From Neckera pumila (Eukaryota; Streptophyta; Bryopsida; Hypnales; Neckeraceae), in the NCBI GenBank assembly GCA_963969595.1, contig OZ018408.1, positions 33,294,108-33,358,107 on the forward strand: DNA of 64,000 nucleotides, written 5' to 3'. The notes under the pieces were generated by a model that searched no databases, was not told where the DNA came from, and saw only the letters and a program-made list of their open reading frames with translations. Made by a program: the position numbers and the translations under genes. Shown here one piece after another: positions 1 to 14,084 of this stretch; position 1 is the first letter of the stretch; every line of letters starts with the position of its first letter.

Positions 1-228
1 GACAGATGCTCAAGACATTTTTAGTCCTTTGGATGGTCAATTAGGCCTTGTGGATGTTGAAGAATGGATGATTTTTAGTCAATTTTTGTGTGCTATTTTA
101 TCGATGTTGTATCCACATCATTGAATTTAGTTCAAGGCATTTGAGTTGATTTTTGATTTTGTATGGGGTAGTTTGTCAAAAAATGGTACAATATCCATTG
201 TGTTTCAATACTTTGAGCTTTTTTATTC
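1..228. other. AT-rich intergenic, nothing recognised
   Basis: No coding pattern, RNA gene or repeat end could be recognised in this stretch. Confidence 0.4.
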
Positions 229-1129
229 TTAACCCCTAAAGGACCAAGGCATCTTTTGGCTCAAAAACCACTCAAAACTGCCATGTTTGTTGCGATCATC
301 CAAGAAACAAAAAAAATGTTTTTTTTAGAATCTAATTGTAGTATCTTGTATTTCACTTGTCTCAAATCATGTGTTAAAAATTTCATAAAGTTTGACCATA
401 CGGATTGGAAGATATTAGCATTTGAAGTTGGAAAATAAGTCTTTTTGAACAATGGCCTGCAATTTCAGATGACTTTGATTGTCATTTGTGGAATTTTTTG
501 CACTATGGACCAAAAGCTTAAAATTTTTTGGTTGAAAATTTGATTTTAGAGGCAAGGAAAATAAATTAGAATATTAATACTTAATTTTCATTCATTAAAA
601 AATAGTTAAATAGAAGTAGGTCCAAGATTGAACAAAATACTAAATTGTTAATAGCTCTAAGATGGAATTGAAAATCATGATTGCAATGGTGAGATTCTTC
701 TTGCAAAACAAATTCACCCTATCAAAAAATAATTGAAAAAATTGAAAATTCCATTTAAAAATGAATTCTATAAGTTGTTTTTTGAAGAGGATGCTTAGAT
801 TTCCCAAAAAACAAGATTGTTTTTAACTTTCTAATTATTAGTCCAAATAGAATGAATCAAAGCTTCAATTTTTGAAAAAAATTAAAAAAAAGAAAAATCA
901 TTTTTTTGGATTTTTTTTGTTCTGCCTGGCAAAACTGCTTTTAAGACTTAAGATGGCATAACTTTTGCTCCCATGCACCGATTGAAATAAAAATTATACT
1001 TTTCAAAAGCTAATCTGATTCCCTATTTTTCAAAAAAATTTCAAAAAATCAAGTCAAAATTTGAGGTCGCACAAGCCTGCCTAGAATCCCAAGTGTCCCA
1101 CAAATGGACTTTGGTCCTTTAGGGGTTAA
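229..1129. mobile_element. Non-autonomous TTAA-target transposon, about 0.9 kb (copy 1)
   Basis: The element is bounded on both sides by TTAA (229-232 and 1126-1129). Its terminal inverted repeat reads CCCCTAAAGGACCAA at the left and TTGGTCCTTTAGGGG at the right. The interior is AT-rich with runs of A and T, and no long open frame is present, so it should be non-autonomous. A TTAA target repeat and a terminus that starts with CCC are hallmarks of piggyBac-type elements; assigning this family to that superfamily is inference. Similar full-length copies lie at 24472-25406 and 30530-31457. Confidence 0.75.
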
Positions 1130-2816
1130 GACTTTATTTTGACATTCAAAATGATTTCTTTTGCTTTTGAGGAAAACTACAAAAAGTAAAACTTTTCAAA
1201 TGTAATTTTACTCCAATTGGAAGTTTAGAAGATTCCTTAAAAGAAGCATGTTTGTGAAGTTTGAATTTGAGGATCTATAACTACATTCCTAAATATGGAG
1301 TGACATAGGAATTTTCTTATGCCCCAACATTCTAAACTATAATGTACTTCTATTCTGAAAATTTTAGATTTTTTGAACATGATTTGTATTTGATATGAAT
1401 TTATGTCATTTTTTCTTCAATAACTCATGGTAATTTGAAATCTTCACCAAAAAATTTGAAAATTTTAGGACAAATATTAGCCATGTGATTTCATCTTTGA
1501 AAAAGAAAACCAAAAAAATTCACTCATAAATAGAGAAGAAATGGAAGATATAGAGTGCAAGACTTCCAAATTTAACTACATAGCCATAGACTCCGTATTT
1601 TCAGGAGTTAATCCCCACACTTGGTCTCATTCATCATTTTATGACAAATAATTAGACCAAGTGTGGGTCTTCAAGCTTGGTCTATGATGCGGCCCATGTT
1701 TTCTAGAAGTGGATGGTCAAGCATTTACAAAAGAGGTGTGCCCATAAGTTAAGACTTTTTCTTCAGTACCGTACTACTCTTGGCATCATCTATTTTGAAA
1801 GTAAAAATGTTGAGGTGAATGGGGCCCAAACCTGAAACATGCACGCAACCACGGTATTTGGGGATCGTCACCAAATTGCAGAATATGCCGCAGGACCTTT
1901 CCGTTGTTGGGTACTAGAAGTAGTCCCCAACCTTTAAGTTTAAGTTTAAGCTTATCAACTGTTCAGTTGGGCCCGGACACAAACTTTTACCCAAGCATAT
2001 TATACAGTTAAGCCCTGGCTTGGAAAACATTCCACTTCTGTCCGGCATTCTTCGCATCAAAGAGCATGATTTTTATTGTTCGATGGACAAGATTTTGTGG
2101 GATATGTGTACCATTTCAAGAAGCAATTGACCATGTTTCCAATGTACTGTACTGCTTTTTATATTACAATTTGCTCATTCTATATTTAATAAGTCTAAGT
2201 TTTTTAAATTTTGGGGGAACAAATGAAATGGGATTTCATTGCAAGGGTGAACAGCACGTCTAAGTATGGGATTATATAATGCTCAAGAGCATTATGGGAC
2301 GTAATGCCAAGTCTAATAGTTCATCACAAACGTCCATATTTGTGCTTTTTGCAAATCCCAAGGTGTAGAAAGAGGGTTTGCCGATTATGAGTTATAACGC
2401 TTTTTTGACTATCCAATGAAATGGTGACAAATGCCTTGAAAGATGGACTTGGCATTATGAAATTAGACCTATCTATCATTGTGACCTGAAGAATCCTTAC
2501 CATCATTCTAGATGACATTTAAGTTTTTGAACTAAGGTTATGTGTGCACCTACAATCGCCTCTAAATACAATTGAGCATAGTTACTACCATATTATTAAA
2601 TATTAATGGTTTTTATTAGGCCTTGCTGCCAACTGAGAGAGGATTCCAATGCACTTTAGCATGCATTATGCGGAGACAATATGAATAAGTTATGAGATTT
2701 CAAAATATTGTCTTTGGGTGTATTTGAAACCAACACTAAACTAATGAATGATTCTATTTATAATACTATAGAGTAGAATTCCTTACTTGGAAATAGAAGA
2801 TCTTCATGTAAGGTAT
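1130..2816. other. Intergenic, no gene seen
   Basis: No gene could be supported here. The only structure seen is a short inverted repeat at 1614-1667, listed separately. The small open frames have no recognisable motif. Confidence 0.4.
1614..1667. repeat. Short perfect inverted repeat (14-bp stem)
   Basis: CCCACACTTGGTCT at 1614-1627 is the exact reverse complement of AGACCAAGTGTGGG at 1654-1667, with a 26-base loop. It may be a small foldback MITE remnant or a hairpin. No gene lies close enough to read it as a terminator. Confidence 0.6.
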
Positions 2817-3750
2817 ATAACCCCTAAAGGACCAAACAACGTTTTTTGGCAACATAGCAATTTTGGGCAGCTCACTACGAATGGAAATTTTATTCTTTTT
2901 CTTTGAAATTTTCACACGACGTATGCCCGAGGAGTAGCTTTAAGGACCAACAATTTTCAAAACTTTTGACTACATGGTTAAAAAGTTATTGGATGATATG
3001 TCATTTTCAATGGTCGGCGGGTAGCTCAAAAAATTTCTGAAAAATCACTTCTAAAAAAAATAAAAATTTGAAATTGGTTCTTTAGATTTATATATATGTG
3101 TAAAGCTTTGAATTATTTCATTTTGATTTATGAGATGAAAATTATGAGGTGTTCTAGTTTGCGGGCAGTTATGGATTCCCTACTCTGAAATAAACTTTGA
3201 AGTCCTTTATTTAATTCAATTTTTAATATTTTTTGAAAAAAATAAAAGCATAGGATGTATATTGTTTATTTCAACATTACTACCGTTGGGATTGACATTT
3301 TTCAATTTCATAATTAAATTCTTAACAATTTTGTGTTTTAATTCATTCTCTACTTTTTTCTACAATTTATTTTTTTCCTATATGTTGTACAATTCCAAAT
3401 GCTCTAAAAATTTTCAAGCTTGTAGCTAACTTGCTTTGAAGAATGATTCCAAGGAGTAACCACCATTTTGGACATTTTTTCATTTAAATGTGACCTTGTG
3501 AAGTGCAGCTGCCCGGATTTCCGGAGGGCCAAAAAAAAGGTTTTTGTCAATTCAAATGCTAATATCTTGCAGTTTACAAGGTGGAAAATTCTGAAATTTT
3601 TTCTACATATTTTCAAACAAGTTTACTACAAGATCCTATGGTTACATGTGTTCAAAAATGTTTTTATTCTAAAATTTGATACTTGTATTAGAAATGGCAG
3701 TTTTGGAATGTTTTTGGTGAAAACATAGTCTCTGACCTTTAGGGGATAAA
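2817..3750. mobile_element. TTAA-family transposon, subtype 2, flanked by ATAA
   Basis: The left end is CCCCTAAAGGACCAAAC and the right end is the degenerate ACCTTTAGGGG. A four-base direct repeat, ATAA, flanks both ends (2817-2820 and 3747-3750). Next to the left end lies TTTTTTGGCAACATAGC, which also appears at 17.5 kb and 53.8 kb and marks a subtype different from copy 1. There is no transposase-like frame. The ATAA flank fits a four-base target that is a variant of TTAA. Confidence 0.65.
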
Positions 3751-4732
3751 CTACACCCACAATCAATAGAACTCCCCAAAACGACACCTACATCTGAACC
3801 TAAAAGTGTTATTTTTTCCTAAAGTAATTAGGCAAGATCTACACAATCTCGAAATAAAAGTCTATGGGTTGCTAGTTTGCTTGCTAACAGGCTTGCCTAC
3901 CTTAGGAGTTGGCCCCAAGATATTCAGCTTTCTAGTTTGCTTGATAATAGGCTTTTCTACCTTAGTCCTAGAGTCACTCACTCATTACTTCTTTGAAGAA
4001 GTGTTGTGGGACCTCAGATGAACTGCCTTTCAATTCACGCCAGCCCAATAGTGGCTGGAGTTTCTTTCTCTTCCATACATTTGTCCCCACTGTAGGCAGT
4101 TATTGTTGTCTCCTCTCCAGTGAGCTGATGATGAAGCAGCCAAAAAGCAGGCAGAATCATGGTCGTGCTGGGGAGTGGATAGGCACCGACAATAAGGTGA
4201 ATCCTCTCATTCCTCAGCAAGAATAGTCTAGCCACCCATAGAAAGTCAAAGTAGGGTCTTGCATAGAAGCTTGCATCTTTGTTTGGAGTTTTCTATGTTG
4301 ATAGAGCACTGCACATGGTACCTGTGAATCAAGACCATTCCACAGTGATACTAGTACAGGACCCTGTCTTCGAATCTTCAACAGTGACATATCTAGTGTT
4401 CAACGGCATTTGTAGGTGCTGAAAGTCATCATCTCTTCCCTGATAAGTTATTCCCCATGCAGCAAGGTATACCATATGTACTGTACCCTACAATTTTTTC
4501 AATGTAGACCTGCAGAAAAGTCTTGGACCTTAAAAAGCTTAATGTACGATGGCAGGTGGTATAACACGTCGCGACAGTGAACTCAGAATCATTTCTCAAT
4601 GAATGTATGAATGGTTTCGTAGCATATGCCTTGAAGGTACACCGGAAGAATTCCTAAAAAGATTCTTGGAAGATACAAAGAAAGTAAAATGCAGTAAAAA
4701 ATTTAAAGAACCTGCTATGGAATCTCTTAAAA
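3751..4732. other. Intergenic region downstream of ATAD5, no gene seen
   Basis: This stretch lies 3' of the ATAD5/ELG1 stop codon on the minus strand and must hold its 3' UTR and polyadenylation site. I could not place either. No other gene could be supported. Confidence 0.4.
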
Positions 4733-7700
4733 CTATGTGAGCTTGCGGTGCCGTGTTGCACGTCCTGTTCCAATTACCGAGTCGGCTGTAACAGTGGTCA
4801 GCTGACAATGAAATGATAAGTAATCCAGTCTGGCTAATCTTCCTGAAAGCCTGCACCGCTGGGGAAGCAGTGAATCTACCCGTTCATCCTCACAGACTTG
4901 TTTCTCTACCCTGCAATACAGGATCAAATACAGGATCAATCAGAGCTCTCAGAGTGCCTCCGGCAAAAATTGGCGTGGCTTTCTAATCCTAGAAGACCAA
5001 GGATTCATGGTTGTAAAATGACAAATTCGTTTGATCAATTTGTGAAAAACATCTGGGGACAAATTATGTTACCAGAATGAGTGAAGAAAATGCATGTGTT
5101 GGTCTATAAATGAATAAAATTGGACAAGAGGAAGTCTCCATATGATTTACAGGATGAACTAACGAAAGTAATAAAAAAGAACATCAATGTTCAGTTAACA
5201 CAAGAAGGCAGCATGAATGCACGACATTTGATTCAAGGACGGTAAAAGCCGCCAAATAAGAGACATGGTAGTGAAAACACACAATAATTGAGGGACTCGG
5301 AAGGTACCTAATAGCATCTTGCTGGGATACAGATGGACCCACTTGCCAAGTGTCAGAGCAAAGACCGTTTGTAGGTAAGAAATTGTTCAAAGCTTGATTA
5401 AGCCGAAGTTGTGCAAGCACCGCAGCTGATTCTAGACAATTATCCCAGCGGTTGTCTTCAGTGCATTCATCATACTCTAAATTGTGTCCCATAGACGCCT
5501 GTGAAAGCAGCGCAATAAAATCTGAACATAAGGATCTCTTGAAGGGATTCATGATCATGGTCACATGCATTGCTTTTCAAAGCATAAATGTAGATAGAAT
5601 GCTTCTGAGTGATGTAAATATCGGTGCTAAACAATATAAAGATGATGAAACAAGAGAGAAAAACTCTAACCTGCTCATCAACGAAAGAATTTAAAATTGA
5701 AACCAGAAAAGATAGAGACGAGGCAATTACCTTGAACGCTGATGCAGTTCGACTGGATAGAAAATCGCATGCTGAAAGATCTTGCAGAACGCCTTCTAAA
5801 AGAATATTGGAGTCTATTTCTGGATTGATGGATTCTTGCGCCTGTGAACTTTGCAATTGTGACCATAACTGCCCCATCTTCATACTTGTTTGATTAAGAA
5901 TTGTATCCTCAAGAATTTCAACTTGGTTACATGACTGTTCAGACACAACAGGTTGGATCTCTACATCATGATGAATTGTAAGGTTATCAATTGGGATTGG
6001 AGTTGTATCTAATTCTCCTTGTGTCAATGGCTTGTGTACAGAGAGGTCTGCAAGTCCCGAAGGGGCACTACTGTCCACATCGAACCGAGAGCCAGTTTTG
6101 GCTGTTACATCCGGTAAAGCTGCACTTTGCTGGGGAGATTTGTTGCCCAAAGCAATCGGATCTGGAATAGAGACATCGGAGTGCAATCCAGGAGTACAAT
6201 TGTGACCCAGGATCGTCCACCCAATCGCTGATGAACTTCGAGGATTCAAATCTGGGACATGAAGCAGGTTCATGCAATCGTCATCCTCATGAGGTGTCAA
6301 GCCGTTTGTAATCACACCATGCTCTTGGTCCAAGTCCCCTTCACATGCAGGTGCAAAGTCAGCTTCAGGCTCCTCTGAACTGCTGCGCTCATGCTCTTGC
6401 AGTAAAGATAACGTGTCTTTGATACATTCATTACTGGCAATCTGCGCTGCAGGGCTGTCGTAAGAACTCTGCATCAGCTTCATAAAAGAGAAGCCATCAG
6501 ATGCTCTTCCATTCATTTCTTTTCGAGCAGCAGCTTGAAGTTTCCGCAGCGTCTTACGTGCCTGAAAATCAGCCTCCTCTTTGGCCTTCAGCTTGTCAAA
6601 TCTGTAGCGAGACCAGCGCGCAACTTCTTTATCTGTCAACTTCAGGACTTCCTTGCTGGTATCTTCAAGATAGCCAGCTACCGTAGCTGTTAGTTGGCAG
6701 GGCTCCGAGTCGGGCATGAGCAGGGGTAGAACACGATGTTGGCAATCGTGTGCGTATAGCCAGTCGGGATCCAGAGATCTTTTCTTAGAGTTTCCGCTTG
6801 AGCCCGGTCTTTGACAACTGCCACTAATTACCTTTCTCACTTCATTCCTAGATTTTTGTTCCATACAAGCCTCAATGGTGTAAGGCTCCTCGTTAAAGAG
6901 CTTATTATCAGCTGCGTGTATTCTCGTGGCAGGAACTTGGGGACAACAATCTAACTGCAACAAGCAATTAACCAGATTGGGATTTTGCTTGCTGGTGTGT
7001 GGCACCTTCGGGTTCTCGACCGCACAGGCATCCTTCAGGTAAATAATATCCGTAGGAGTTCCCTGAGTCCAGAATTGAAGTAGCATGAGGAGCTTACGAA
7101 TATCATGACCACTGGTTTGCACAATATGTTCAATTATATACGGGCTGCATGACACTCCCTCCGCCATACAAACCTGCAGTCAGGTACACAATATAGTTCA
7201 ATGCTAATACCTCATCCAAAATTCCAACTTCTGAAGAGCATATTAAGATTCGCTTGAACACCCTGAATCGGGAGTAGATAGGTCTTCCACCATGAGCGTC
7301 TAAGGACACGTCATTTATTTGGGCATATACCTAAAAGAGTGCATTGAGATAACCTAAAACTGGCTGAAAGCAAACACTGTAGATACTATGCCACTGCTGC
7401 TTGATAGCTCTAAACAAGCCAGAAACTTCAACAAGGAGTGGTCGGTGATACGCTCTCACCATGAATGCATGTGCAACTAGTTCAGCCGTAGATGGTGGCT
7501 CAAATCTAAGGACTTGTAGCCCCATAAGCTGTGGTAGAACTGTTTTTTGACCTGATCCCAAGCTTCAAATGTGAATATTCAATAGGAAAACGAATGGCCA
7601 AAAATACCTAATCCAAACATCTTCTACTAACTTTGCGTGGGAGAACACAAAAAAAAGGATGGTGACTGCATTCCAGAAGAGGAGTCTTACTATTGCTGGT

Positions 7701-10700
7701 AAATACGATTGGGCACTTGGAGGTTCTAGCCAGCAGCGACAATGCCCCCATAAACCCAGAATCTTCTTCAAATACGATGTCCACATCTTCAAAAAGAATG
7801 ACTCTTAATCCCCGCAATGCAGTAGGGGGCAAATTCATTCGATTCGCACTCTGAGATAGTGATAGCTGACTATCAGGTTCTTCGTTAACGAACATACTTC
7901 TCCGACAACTCTCTCCCTGCTTTAACATGTGCTCCACATCCAACTGACCATCATAAGCGTCCACTGGAGTAGATGAGCTCCTGCGAAATGAAAACCAATA
8001 CGTTGGTCCCGACCCTCATCCCCCCAAAATAAGAGGACACACAAAGCAACCAAGAATCTGTAGGAGACACTGGGTGGGAAGGGATATCCCATACCTCTTG
8101 CTCAGCCCATGAGATTCCATAGCCTCCTTGAATTTGTGCTTTATTAGTGCTCCACTTCGGCATTCAGATGCATTGACCTGGATGCATAGACGATTAATAA
8201 AGAGGTTTAAACAACGTTCTCAGAGTTGAACTGCTCAATAAAATACCAAAAACATCCGAATATTCTAATGCTCTAAATGCAAGCGCCTCAGCAGTAAATA
8301 TTGTCAAGAGGGTCAATCTGGTATTCAATACGAGGACAATTCAACAGTTCGAAGACCGCAGATTGTCGTTTCTAACATTTGGTCATTTAAAACCGTGTCA
8401 CACCACAAACTACCACATGTTCAATATTCAAGAACCCAACCACCTTAAAAATAAAATAAATGAAACACCCATGGTACAAATCTTAGTAAAGATGTGTATT
8501 TAAGAGCTCCCATTAAGGTCGATTTTCATTACATACCTCAATGATGGTAAACCCGTGTTCCATGGCACATGCATAAATAGCTGCAGACTTACCACACTAC
8601 ACCCCACACAGATAATACGTAAGAACTCATGCAAGCAGATATGCCTGATTCTAGGCACCAAAGACTACAGTGAAAACTTAAAAGGGTAGATAAGTACTGT
8701 CAAACAAGATTTGGCTGAGCAGAAAAAATAAAATAAAAGTAAGCCTACTGTAGAAACTGTTCTGCAACTAGAACGGATAGTTCACAAGATTACAGAAAAA
8801 GAATATACAAAAAACGGATTTAAAACTTCACTAACACAATAGAAAGACAAACTTTCAGAGAGCTCACCCCAACTGGTCCTGTGACAAGGAGACAATTATG
8901 CAAGTCATCATCGTCATCGGTTTCGGAAGGGGAATCCTCAAAATCGCTATCACCATCGCTGGAGCTAATTTCGGCCTCTTCTTTGTTCGTCAATGCACGT
9001 TTTTGTTGAAGAATTTTTTCTCCCCAGTTTTGAAGCCATGAACTTAGGGTCTTGACACAATCGTTATTTCCACAAACCTAAAAATCCCATGGATGACAAT
9101 TGATGACTTGTCATTATAACAGATCCATCATTTAGATACCATAAATCCAAATCCTAGTCATTGAACCCATTGTGAATCTGCATCTGGACACCATCAACAC
9201 TAACGCAAGAAGCAGATATTGAAACACTGACATCATGGCAAGAGATCAGTAACCTCTTCAGAAATTTGAGGTTGATATTGGTCAGTCCACAATGGATTCC
9301 TACTACCACTGACTTTCACTTGGCCCTCTATCACGGGTTGTGATGCTGTATTTGGCTTCAAAGAATCCTTATGCACACCAGGATAGTAATAAGGGGAAAA
9401 TCTGCAAACGAATAGGTGCTTCTTAGACCTCAGTCTTGGACACAAAAACAAGCACTGATTATCAAGCAAAGATAACAGAAAAACTAGCTACACAAACGCT
9501 AGACTGGACATGATAGCATAAGCTCCTTAGAAGCATATTTTTTGGCAGCTGTTAAAGTCAATCGAAGAACATAAAGCGCGATAACTGGCGCCACATGATA
9601 CGCATGACACAATTGAGGCCAGAGGCAAGGTAACAACATCTGCAATGAAGAGGACAAGAAGGCTTATATTGAGGTGGTTAAGAATTCAAATACAAAAGGT
9701 TGAAAGGAAGACAATAGATAAGAGATGAAGCTCACTTTTCTGCCAGTTTTTGAGTCTCAGTAGCAATAGACTCCACCTCTTCACCAAGCAAGTACCGTCT
9801 ACCTGCCTGCTCACCCTGTGGAAGCATGGAAACAACCTGTTCAGAAGAAAAGGAGAAGAACTCCAGAGACAACAGTAGTAGTGGCCAGGTATCCAACAAC
9901 AAGACAAACTCTACTTCCTGACATTTGTCATCATTCGAGGAATCCTTTACTGAAGAGATCATCCAATTCGAATCACATTACATGCTTGAACAGCCTTGAC
10001 AAGTTCATTTAAACGTAATTTCTACCTTATTACTGAGCCTTGCATTATACGTTTAGTAAAATCTTGACACAGAATCTTTAAGGCATGTACTTTCCTTAAG
10101 ATCAACTTTCCTTCAAAGACAAATTCAAACTATACAAATCGTTGAGGCATGTACCGTCAGGTATTCAACAACATGTCCAAACGCAGCAACCCTTGATATG
10201 GGTTGTCCTTTCCTTTTCCTCTTTTTTGAAGACGGCCAAGTCCATGTATATGAAGGCTGGTAGCTAACATATGACCAGTTTCCTTCGATTTTCCCATCGT
10301 CTGATTTAGCAGGCATATTACGCCATGTCCACTCTGGATTCCATGCCAGATTTGCATCTTCCCCCTTCACATCCTCATCCCACCACCACCCCACTGTGAA
10401 CGAACGCCTCAAACGCCTACATTACGATTATCAAACCCAAAAATAGAAGAGGAAAGCGAGCAATGATTGCCTTCAGCTTCCCAAACATGCCAAAAATTGA
10501 CAGAACATGAAGCTGTTGACCTTACCAGCTTGTTCTGTGTAACATGAAGAGGCAGACAAGGAGTCAAACTGTCACTTTCATAGCTAGATGGGGACTCATC
10601 AACAACCATGGCTTTCATACTTCCTACATGCTGTCGAGTAAAGAAAGGGTGAGGCGGTTTGGAGGGGCTCATTCGAAGATTCTTCTGCAGATAAACAGGA

Positions 10701-12656
10701 TAATTGAAAGTGAATACGTTTAAGTTGATATAATACAGGAAATTTTAAAATAAACTTACTCAAGCAGATAAGTTCCTATCATCTTTCTATGACGTCAACT
10801 CATCTGGAATTAGAGGAACCAAATATATATGATGTTTTCAATGGTTACTATACCCAGAACTGAAAAATTGCAGGGCCCACGCCTGAAAACATCTCGTTTG
10901 GAGAGCTACAAGGCTGAAGGTGCAGCAATATACATGAGGCACTCTTTGCTAAGTACTATCCATACCTCGACACGATCTGGTGCTGGATTAAGACTCCTAC
11001 CGCTCATACTATGTGCACCATCGTCTGTGACTAACGATCTAGCACCGCCCGCCTTTGGCCGGGCAAAGAAAGGATGGGTAGCTTTGCCTGCGCTTAACCT
11101 CGCATTTTCCTGCAAAAAAGACAGTTAAGAGTTCAAAACAAAAAGCACGACTACAAGGGGGCATGAAAGCTTCCGCTAATGTATCTGCACATTTCAAGAG
11201 TAACCCTCCGTTCTATGAAAACTATTAAAAAATATCTGCTGGATAGCTCCTTACTGCACTATTCCTACAAAACCTACCCAAAGAAAGAAGAAATAATCTC
11301 CTACATTTCTGAACCATGGACGTACGTTATGAAAGCTACAATGATTGACAAATAGCTTCATTGAGGGCTTTCTGTTTTTAATTAGGAATTAAACAATAAG
11401 TACACCCAGATTTCGATGCCCTACCTCAGCTGCAAGCCTTGCTTGCAGAAAAAGGTCCGGGCCATGTACTCCAATGGCAGGCTTACTCTCAATCACATTC
11501 TGCTGTGCCTTTCGTTTCTTCTTAGCAGGTGACATCCTAGATTGCTTTTTGGTGGGCGAAGGCGCCACTTCCTGCTCTTGTTCTAAGGACAATATAGCAA
11601 TCGTCAAATGACATACATACAACCAGAAGTCAAGTATACAACACGAATTAGAAAGTTACAATAAAGAACGCCAAAGAAAATCAGTCCTGATAATCTAAAA
11701 TTTACAGATTGAGTCCGACTAAAAGAAGGAACCACACACATGTTCAAGGCTTAACGAATATACCTAAAGTAACGTCGGGTTGAAGTACTCCCGGCTGTGC
11801 GTCTAACAGAGGGGATGCATTCTCTGCATCCTTTCTCTGTTCTTCCAGCAATTTTGCCTTCTTCTTCTTCGATGGTTTCTTCTTATCAGATACTGCTGCC
11901 AACGTCGGCGGAGGTTCCTATCAATGATCAGCAGTTCACGATTAAATATGCACGGTCTTGTGGGATATTTCGGAGGGTCTAACCCAGTCAAGCTCAACAC
12001 ACATCGAAAAAAGGGCTCACAGGCTTCCTCCAAAACCTTCCTCACATCCGTACACATTGTGATCCTCTTGCCCGGATTGAATGTGAAAGCCAAATTGAGC
12101 TCTTGCTCCGACACGACTCGTGTTGATAGGAAAACAAGTACTTTAACGTAACGTCAATTTTCGATAATAATCAATTCAAACCGGTGATGCCTAAATTTAA
12201 AGTGCAACGTGGCAGATATTGAACGGCTGCGAGTGTTATTAAATTCTTAACATCGCCTTCAAAAATTTTATTTCGTCACCTGGCCGTAGCGGCTTCCGCA
12301 CCGACGCGCATCAACCACAGAGCAATTGGCTCACGGAGACTCTACCAGTAGACCTCACATTGCAAATTTCGTCAAGCATGCAATCAAAAATCACCGATTC
12401 AAAAAACACAATCATGAGCATTAACTACAGCATCTTATTGCGCGAATGTGGAACATTGCGACAATACCTGAAATTCGTCATCCTGTCGCTTCTCCACAAC
12501 GCTCACATTTGTGTCCGGCTCTACCTCGCCCTTCACAACTTTAGTCTTCTTCGACAAAGGAGTGAAAAAACTGGCAGCGGCTTTCGAATTCTTCTTCCCC
12601 TTGAAGCCAGGCTCCGCAAGTGAGTTCTGCTCCTTGCCGTCCCCACCAGCAGCCAT
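4733..12656 (-). CDS. ATAD5: ATAD5/ELG1-like AAA+ ATPase, large subunit of the PCNA-unloading RFC-like complex
   Basis: In the family, this subunit replaces RFC1 in a clamp-loader complex with RFC2-5 and removes PCNA from nuclear DNA after replication. Proposed exons: 12656-12468, 11917-11764, 11582-11425, 11109-10966, 10684-10526, 10416-10155, 9836-9736, 9401-9254, 9077-8868, 8596-8537, 8177-8095, 7980-7691, 7551-7460, 7173-5731, 5537-5308, 4910-4733, about 1,299 residues. Visible motifs: a PIP-like SFFTPLSKK in exon 1; two HPFF motifs (exons 4 and 5); LWTDQYQPQ before the ATPase; Walker A GPVG/CGKSAA split by an intron; Walker B ILFEDVD; sensor-1 FTSNS; and the C-terminal GRLARLDYL patch typical of the family. 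All junction phases agree except exon 5 to 6, which is off by one base. The ATG at 12656 is the first in frame, with A at -3 and G at +4. Identity is secure; the exon 6 start and the last two exons are less so. Confidence 0.88.
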
Positions 12657-13130
12657 CTTGCGGCACCCGCAACCCCAACCCCCTTCATGGCAAGAGCAGG
12701 AAGCTCCCCATTCGCACCACACAGACCAAGTGCCTCCTCAAAATCAGCATGACTGAGCTCCTCTAGGAACTGAAAATGGAATCAGCCCGTCCGATGCAGT
12801 CAAATCGATACTGCACCAGTGGCGGAAAGAATTAAACTCCACGACAAGCCCTAACCCTAACCGATCACTATCAAATCGCGCGGAGCATAAGCGGGCAAAT
12901 GAAGAAGTTTGAAAGTTGTATGAAACGCTTGCTACCCGAGGTTGGCAATAGGTAGATTGAGCTTCTCCGTCTGGCGGCAACAAGTTAGACAGGAAGAATG
13001 CAATCCTCTCCGAAAACAGAGCCGCAACGGGAAGGAACTCAAAATGTGTTTGGCGCCAAATGAACGATCCTTCTGCGCGCTAACTTACCCTACGTGTACT
13101 GTAGATCAGTTTCAAAAATATTTGGAATAT
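12657..13130 (-). promoter_or_regulatory. Probable ATAD5 promoter/5' UTR with telo-box repeats
   Basis: This region lies directly upstream of the ATAD5 start. CCCTAACCCTAACC at 12849-12862 is a tandem telo-box-like element. In plants such elements are common in promoters of replication, translation and other growth-linked genes. The transcription start was not located. Confidence 0.45.
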
Positions 13131-14084
13131 GTTTAAAATATGGAAAATTGTTCTGAAAATCTGAGAAACTTTCATTGTCATTGTTGAAAATTTTGAATAT
13201 TCAAAAATGATTCTTAAGAAAATTTAGAAAAAGGAACACATTTATGCATGAATAGAGAAAAGCAATCCATTTCTTCAAAGTGTTGAAAATTAGGAAGCAA
13301 CATGTCAAAAGCCAAGAAAATCGGATTAAGCTGCCAAATTGTCTTAATGCCAAATTTAAATTATTTAAGACACTGAAGTGCCTGATTTGACTTGAACTTA
13401 TAGTTCGGTACTCTAGTCTTTACTTTTCTTTTTACTTTTTTTCTCTTTTATTTGCAATTCAATAAAGCGTCGAGCAATTGATAAAAATGAACACCTTCAA
13501 GAAAAAATAAACTTCCAAACTCAACATAAATTAAGTCGCTTTTGTAAAAAAGCGCCACATGGCATTCAGTGATTGATGCAAGGTGATGTCAAATTTAAAG
13601 AATTATAAATGTCCAAATACTTGACTCAATATTTTCAAAAGATATAGAATGATGCATATCTACATCCATACTTGTAGCCATCTATATCTATATTTTTATA
13701 TATGCAGATATGCCTACATTTTGAGAGGAAAGCAAGATATTTAATCTCTTTTTAGCCTTTTCTTTTCCAAAATTGAGAACATAGTGGTAGGTGATTTTGA
13801 ATGTATAGTACAATACTTGACATTTTGTCATTTTGTATTTACACCTACTTTTCTACTTTGGATATCCATTATAGGAAAAATACATCATTATAATTTTCTA
13901 TCACAATTTCATCCAAGTCACATAGTCAATAACCTTTTCAATTATACTTTAGAATCCTAAAATGGAGCCTATTGCAAGAATTGAACTTGCTACACCATGA
14001 TGTTACACATTGTCTACTATATATGCCTATAGTGAAAGTTCAGATTTTTTTAGCAAAATTGTGAAATTCTTTTATATGTGAAAA
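13131..14084. other. AT-rich intergenic, nothing recognised
   Basis: Long A/T runs and no convincing open frame. No repeat ends could be recognised here. Confidence 0.4.

Noticed and set aside
11918..12114. Open frame on the minus strand beginning SEQELNLAFTFNPG as an ATAD5 exon
   Set aside because: Its phase does not fit exon 1, and a good acceptor (ATTGATAG) just downstream opens the exon that does fit (EPPPTLAAVSDKKK). Taken as intronic.
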